A DNA stretch of 35,240 bases. Origin: an uncultured Chthonomonadales bacterium. GTDB lineage: Bacteria; Armatimonadota; Chthonomonadetes; Chthonomonadales; CAJBBX01. The stretch covers positions 1-35,240 of the forward strand of contig CALLMM010000006.1 of assembly GCA_938005745.1 (NCBI GenBank), in the 5' to 3' direction. The notes beneath the pieces were generated by a model. That model saw only the letters and a program-made list of their open reading frames with translations. It did not search any database and was not told the DNA's origin. Made by a program: the position numbers and the translations under genes. This document shows positions 31,006 through 35,240 of the stretch, one piece after another. The stretch's first letter is position 1, and each line of letters starts with the position of its first letter.

Positions 31006-32487
31006 CTAACCGGAATAGATCCCCAGCGTCTGAATCATCGGCAAGGCTTTACACTTCTCGAACAGCCATCGGACACGCGACGCGGAGACTTTTTCGAAGC
31101 GATCCAGCTTGCGATGTCCGATGGTTGTTCCGGTTACCACGGTCTTCCACTCTCCTCCCTCCATTCGTTCAATGCGATAGGCTTCGACCCGCTGCCCCTC
31201 CGCAATGAACTCCTTCGCTTCAGCGATATTGAAGGTTACGGGCGCGCTCCACTCCATCTCCACCGTCGCCGTCCCGTCTCCCTCTTCAGGAGACCAGAAG
31301 GTTTTCAGGTTGTCATCCACCAGATGCGTGATTCTCGCGCCTCCTGCCGTTGAACTGGCGGTGATCTTCGCGCGTTTCGCCAGGTTATCCCGGAAGATGC
31401 GATCCAGCTCTCTGCGAAACTCTCTCAGACGTTGAACATCGGGGGCAGCGAATAGTCCGCGCGTATCGGGAGGCACATTGAGCAGCAGGAGGCTGTTGCG
31501 TCCAACAGACTGGAAGTAGATGTTCATCAGGTGTTCCAGGGATTTGACCTTCTCATTCTCCGCCGCATGCCAGAACCATCCGGGACGGATGGAGACATCC
31601 GACTCGCCCGGCATCCAGTGCGTTCCGTCCGGATAGCCGCTCTCCAGAGCAGCCTGCACCTTCGGACTCCAGCCCTCCTTCTGGCTCAGTGCGAGAAACT
31701 GCGCCGGGTCAAACGTAGACCAGCAGGGGTCTCCAGCGATGCCATCCTCATTCCCGATCCACCGAATATCCGGCGTCATCTCGATGGGTGAGAAGATCAC
31801 GGCGTCGGGCTGCAGTTTGCGGATGGTCTCACGGAACGCTTCGAAGTCGTAGACCTGCCGCTTCCCGTTGGGTCCCTCGCCGTTCGCGCCATCGAGCCAG
31901 ACCTCCGCGATCTCCCCGTAGTCTGTCAGAAGCTCCGTGAGCTGATTGACATAGTACCGATTGTAAGCCGGCGAGTCGCCGTAGGCGGGTTCATGCCGGT
32001 CCCAGGGAGAGAGATAGATGCCCACCTTCAACTTCGCCGCATGACAGGCGTTGACAAATTCGCGCACAACATCCCCTTTCCCGTTCTTCCAGGGGCTGTT
32101 TTTGACGGAGTGTTCCGTATGCCGGCTCTGCCAGAGACAGAAGCCGTCGTGATGCTTCGCCGTGAGAATCACATAGCGAAAACCCGCCTCCTTCGCGGTC
32201 TGAACCCACTGCTCTGCGTCCAGTTGTGTCGGGTTGAAGATGCGGGGGTCTTCTGTTCCCTCTCCCCACTCCCGATCAGTGAAGGTGTTAACGCCAAAAT
32301 GGATGAACATCGTCATCTCGGACTGCTGCCATGCAAGCTGCTGTCTGGTGGGTTTTACCATCGCCGGTATCCTGTCTCTGTGAAACGTGTCAGCCCGTGC
32401 GTTTCGCTCAGCAAGAAGACCTGCCGACGCCAGTGCGGCGGCGGCTCTGCAGATAAACTCTCTGCGGCTGACATCCTCTGTTTTCAT
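31006..32487 (-). CDS. Tat-exported GH29 alpha-L-fucosidase
   Basis: The 493-residue enzyme begins with a twin-arginine signal (VSRREFICRAAAALASAGLL), so it is exported folded. The GH29 catalytic barrel has MFIHFGVNTFTDREWGEG, YVILTAKHHDGFCLW, VGIYLSPWDRHEP and the nucleophile Asp199 in EVWLDGANGEG. The acid/base residue is variable in the family. The last about 135 residues resemble an F5/8-type carbohydrate-binding domain (ITASSTAGG...LVDDNLKTFWSPE). It would release fucose from external glycans. ATG at 32487 is chosen because it directly precedes the Tat motif and has AGGAGTGA upstream; a start at 32553 would bury the signal. Confidence 0.92.
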   Translation of the reverse strand: MKTEDVSRREFICRAAAALASAGLLAERNARADTFHRDRIPAMVKPTRQQLAWQQSEMTMFIHFGVNTFTDREWGEGTEDPRIFNPTQLDAEQWVQTAKEAGFRYVILTAKHHDGFCLWQSRHTEHSVKNSPWKNGKGDVVREFVNACHAAKLKVGIYLSPWDRHEPAYGDSPAYNRYYVNQLTELLTDYGEIAEVWLDGANGEGPNGKRQVYDFEAFRETIRKLQPDAVIFSPIEMTPDIRWIGNEDGIAGDPCWSTFDPAQFLALSQKEGWSPKVQAALESGYPDGTHWMPGESDVSIRPGWFWHAAENEKVKSLEHLMNIYFQSVGRNSLLLLNVPPDTRGLFAAPDVQRLREFRRELDRIFRDNLAKRAKITASSTAGGARITHLVDDNLKTFWSPEEGDGTATVEMEWSAPVTFNIAEAKEFIAEGQRVEAYRIERMEGGEWKTVVTGTTIGHRKLDRFEKVSASRVRWLFEKCKALPMIQTLGIYSG

Positions 32488-32641
32488 GAGGTCACTCCTG
32501 CGTCTCTTTCCACTCTTGGTACGTTCACTCCCTGTGCTTTCTATGGTAGACACTTCTTACAGAACGTCCTCACTTCCTGCCAGGAAAAACAGTAAGCGCC
32601 TCTTCAGAAAGTTTGCACAGCAGAGGATTTATCAGATCGGG

Positions 32642-32672
32642 TTAACATAGCGCAACATCAGTATAGTATAAT
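32642..32672 (+). promoter_or_regulatory. Promoter of the UvrD/PcrA gene
   Basis: TATAAT (32667-32672) with TTAACA (32642-32647) at a long 19-nt spacing. Transcription would begin near 32679, right at the GGAGGT ribosome site, making a leader of only about 10 nt. Confidence 0.6.
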
Positions 32673-32688
32673 AGAGCGGAGGTAGATC

Positions 32689-34923
32689 ATGCCTGAATCA
32701 GTCGAGGTGAGCGCGCTGCTCGAAAAACTGAACCCGGCTCAGCGCGAGGCGGTAACCTGTACGGAGGGTCCCCTGCTCATCTTTGCCGGAGCCGGTTCGG
32801 GAAAGACCCGCGTGCTGACGCACCGCGTCGCCTACCTGATCGCCGCCAGAGGAGTCGCCCCCCGCAGCATTCTCGCCGTTACCTTCACCAACAAGGCGGC
32901 GCAGGAGATGCGGGAGCGCATCCTCTCCCTCATCGGTCAGAGCAAAACCTCCCTCTGGATTGGAACGTTTCATGCCACCTGTGCGCGCATCCTGCGCGAG
33001 TCGGGTGAGATGATCGGGCTGGACCGCGATTTCCTCGTCTACGACGACGGAGATCAACTCACCCTGATTCGTGAATGCATGGCGCAGCTCTATCTGGATG
33101 ACAAACGTTTTGCCCCACGTGCGATCCTCTCTCAGATCAGCCGCGCAAAAGAGAAACTGATCACCCCTGAAAACTACGCGCAGCACTATCGAGGCTTTTT
33201 TGAGGATATCTGCGGGAGAGTCTACGAACTCTACACGGAGAAGCTGCGCAGCAATCGCGCCCTCGATTTTGATGACCTGCTGGCGATGACCGTGCGCCTG
33301 TTTGAGCAGAGACCGGATGCTCTGGAGCGGTATCAGACCCGGTTCCAGTACATTCTGGTGGATGAGTACCAGGACGTGAACTTCGTTCAGTACCGTTTCC
33401 TGAAGCTGCTTGCACAGAAGCACCGGAACCTCTGCGTGGTGGGAGATGACGACCAGAGCATCTATATGTTTCGGGGAGCCGATGTCTCGTTGATGCTCCA
33501 GTTCGAGCGCGACTATCCGGAGGCGCGCGTGATCAAGCTGGAGCAGAACTATCGCTCCACGCAGACAATCCTCGATGCCGCCCATGAGGTGGTATCGCGC
33601 AATCCCACGCGCAAAGAGAAACGTCTGTGGACGGAGAACGATTCGGGTAGACCGCTTCAGCGCGCAGAGCTGGCAAACGAACAGGAAGAGGCAGTCTATG
33701 TCCTGCGAAAGATACAGGAGGAGGTCCTCGCCGGACGCAGAAGGTTCCGCGATTTCGCCATCCTCTACCGCACCAATGCGCAGTCGCGTATCTTTGAAGA
33801 GGTCTTTGTCAACTTCCGTACCCCCTACAAGATCGTCGGAGGCGTGCGCTTCTACGAGCGCAAAGAGGTCAAAGACCTGATCGCCTACCTGCGCGTCATC
33901 CTGAATCCGCTGGACAGTGTGAGCCTCAAACGAATTATCAACACCCCCGCGCGGGGCATCGGCGCGCAGACCCTGAAAACCCTGGAGGATCAGGCGCAGC
34001 AGGCGAACCGTACGCTCTGGGACATGGTGATGGAGGCGCACCTGATCCCCAACCTCTCCTCCCGCGCAAAATCGCAGCTCTCTGCGTTCGCCTCCCTGAT
34101 CCTGGAACTCAGAAACCTCCGGGAGAAAGAGACGATCACCCGGCTGATGGAGGCGACGCTGGAGAAGACCGGCTATCTGCGCGAACTGGAAGCCGATAAC
34201 ACCATCGAGTCGCAGTCGCGTGCGGAGAATATCCGTGAACTGCTCACGGTGACCACGCGCTTTGACCTCGACGAGGAGATCGAGGATCGCTCCCTGCCCT
34301 CCTTTCTGGAGCAGGTCTCCCTCGTCTCCGATCTCGATTCGCTGGACGCCTCCGCTGACGCGGTGACGATGATGACCCTTCATTCCGCCAAAGGACTGGA
34401 GTTTCCGGTCGTCTTTCTGGTGGGTATGGAAGAGGGTGTCTTCCCGCATATGCGCTCCTTGAACTCGGATCGAGAACTTGAAGAGGAACGGCGTCTCTGC
34501 TACGTGGGGATCACCCGCGCCAGAGAGCAGCTCTATCTCACCAGCGCCTATCGCCGGACGCTGTTCGGTTCCGGGTCGAACAACGCGCCTTCGCGCTTTC
34601 TCCGCGAGATCCCGGAGCATCTCTTTCACCGCGCATCGGTCTCAAGCTTTATCCCGGAGGATGAGCGGGCTGCCTCCGTGCGTCCCAGAGCCTGTACCCG
34701 CTGGAATGAGACCCCTGCAGAAGCGAAGGTGATCGCCCGCAAGCCGGTCTCGAAAGGCGGCTTCAAAGTGGGCGATAAGGTGCGGCATGAGACCTTCGGG
34801 ATCGGGGTTGTTCTCAACGTACAGGAGGTCAACGACGATCTGCAGCTTTCGGTGGCGTTTCCCAATTCCGGCGTGAAAAAACTGCTGCAATCCTTTGCAA
34901 AACTGACGAAGGTTAATCCGTAA
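32689..34923 (+). CDS. pcrA: UvrD/PcrA/Rep-family superfamily 1A DNA helicase
   Basis: This is a 744-residue 3'-5' helicase. The Q motif is NPAQREAV and Walker A is AGAGSGKT (33-40). VTFTNKAAQEM (motif Ia), ILVDEYQD (motif II), VVGDDDQSIYMFRGA (motif III), LEQNYRST (motif IV), MTLHSAKGLEFPVVF (motif V) and LCYVGITRARE (motif VI) follow in order. The C-terminal Tudor-like segment GDKVRHETFGIGVVLNV is the PcrA/UvrD RNA-polymerase-binding type. It acts in excision repair, replication restart and transcription-coupled repair. Full length, with GGAGGT ahead of the ATG. The symbol is the closest family label. Confidence 0.95.
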   Translation: MPESVEVSALLEKLNPAQREAVTCTEGPLLIFAGAGSGKTRVLTHRVAYLIAARGVAPRSILAVTFTNKAAQEMRERILSLIGQSKTSLWIGTFHATCARILRESGEMIGLDRDFLVYDDGDQLTLIRECMAQLYLDDKRFAPRAILSQISRAKEKLITPENYAQHYRGFFEDICGRVYELYTEKLRSNRALDFDDLLAMTVRLFEQRPDALERYQTRFQYILVDEYQDVNFVQYRFLKLLAQKHRNLCVVGDDDQSIYMFRGADVSLMLQFERDYPEARVIKLEQNYRSTQTILDAAHEVVSRNPTRKEKRLWTENDSGRPLQRAELANEQEEAVYVLRKIQEEVLAGRRRFRDFAILYRTNAQSRIFEEVFVNFRTPYKIVGGVRFYERKEVKDLIAYLRVILNPLDSVSLKRIINTPARGIGAQTLKTLEDQAQQANRTLWDMVMEAHLIPNLSSRAKSQLSAFASLILELRNLREKETITRLMEATLEKTGYLRELEADNTIESQSRAENIRELLTVTTRFDLDEEIEDRSLPSFLEQVSLVSDLDSLDASADAVTMMTLHSAKGLEFPVVFLVGMEEGVFPHMRSLNSDRELEEERRLCYVGITRAREQLYLTSAYRRTLFGSGSNNAPSRFLREIPEHLFHRASVSSFIPEDERAASVRPRACTRWNETPAEAKVIARKPVSKGGFKVGDKVRHETFGIGVVLNVQEVNDDLQLSVAFPNSGVKKLLQSFAKLTKVNP

Positions 34924-34945
34924 CGCGACAAACAAGGAGATCCTC

Positions 34946-35240
34946 TTGAGACAGAATACATTCATGCTCTCTTTACTGGCTGTTCTCTTCCTGGCTGCGC
35001 TGCCGACCATCGCGCAGCGCGACCCGAACGCCGCCGTCCGTCAGGCAATTATGCAGCAGTACCGACGCATGGAGACCGCGCTGGCAAAGAAGGATGTCAA
35101 TGAAGCGGTCAAAATCTGCCTGCCGAACGCTCAGTTTAAGTCGAAGAATATGCCCACGGTCAGCGTCGAGCAGTGGAAGCAGATGGCGGCGCAGACCTTG
35201 CCCGCTTTCCAGAGCCTGAAGATCACTACCCGGATTGATA
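34946..35240 (+). CDS. Secreted NTF2/SnoaL-like protein, 3' end beyond window
   Basis: A frame opens at TTG 34946 with AAGGAG 6 nt upstream and remains open to the window edge (98 codons). It reads (M)RQNTFMLSLLAVLFLAALPTIAQ, a signal peptide with cut after IAQ. RQAIMQQYRRMETALAKKDVNEAVK then follows and begins a helix pair typical of NTF2-like/DUF4440 proteins. An internal ATG at 34964 lacks a ribosome site. It lies 22 nt after the helicase stop and is likely in the same transcript. The incomplete sequence limits the family call. Confidence 0.7.
   Translation, partial: MRQNTFMLSLLAVLFLAALPTIAQRDPNAAVRQAIMQQYRRMETALAKKDVNEAVKICLPNAQFKSKNMPTVSVEQWKQMAAQTLPAFQSLKITTRID

Noticed and set aside
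32698..34629. 643-codon antisense frame inside the UvrD/PcrA gene
   Set aside because: The plus-strand frame carries all helicase motifs; the antisense protein has no recognisable domain.

Overview
The window looks like a chromosomal segment of an Armatimonadota-type bacterium (GC roughly high 50s %). The main clue is the first gene, an H-X9-DG (DUF1559) prepilin-like protein with the mature-N-terminal and post-helix sequence style typical of that phylum. Supporting clues are a Spo0H/SigH-like sigma factor outside an obvious sporulation locus, several genes with extended -10 promoters, and secreted low-complexity proteins. Phylum assignment is inference from protein style; no ribosomal marker is present. 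Genes are dense, mostly in short operons, with clear intrinsic terminators. No IS element, prophage or CRISPR array is visible.

Layout. 1-318: a short inverted pair of REP-like repeats, then a promoter. 319-2664: prepilin-like protein, tiny lipoprotein, terminator, and an MFS transporter apparently read from a leaderless message. 2649-3581 (-): glycosylasparaginase-type Ntn hydrolase. 3702-11233 (+): a three-gene operon of large multidomain glycosyltransferases (methyltransferase-GT; CgeB-like GT-TPR; GT4-TPR-GT2-TPR), probably for surface glycans or protein glycosylation. 11262-15301 (-): operon comM / SET-MYND protein / exported seven-bladed WD40 protein. 15480-16867 (-): a 55-residue Cys-containing basic protein, a hydroxypyruvate-isomerase-like TIM barrel and a 70-residue conserved-looking protein behind a consensus promoter and a 170-nt leader. 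17184-18689 (+): a zinc-ligand-less MDR oxidoreductase and a degenerate Doc/Fic protein. 18774-21312 (-): translationally coupled DUF1992, PseG-like and DapA-like genes. 21400-23611 (+): hemW, then a yybP-ykoY (Mn2+) riboswitch with an intrinsic terminator in front of an HtpX-type membrane protease. 23678-24401 (-): SigH-like sigma factor with tRNA-Thr(UGU) 10 nt behind it. 24641-30045 (+): gamma-glutamyltransferase, an Arg/Pro/Tyr-rich secreted protein and a GH15 glucoamylase-type enzyme. 30056-32487: GNAT acetyltransferase (-), tRNA-Val(UAC) (+), zinc-ribbon protein (+), Tat-exported GH29 alpha-L-fucosidase (-). 32689-35240 (+): UvrD/PcrA helicase and the start of a secreted NTF2-like protein.

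Most notable: (1) a complete SMYD-type protein (SET split by a canonical MYND zinc finger, NHSC motif, post-SET CxCxxC and a terminal Cys pair) encoded inside a bacterial operon behind comM; (2) a well-formed Mn2+ riboswitch that appears to control an HtpX-like protease instead of a metal exporter; (3) the TPR-rich multi-glycosyltransferase operon; (4) a solitary Doc homologue lacking the catalytic His. All functional statements come from motif reading by eye; no database search was run.
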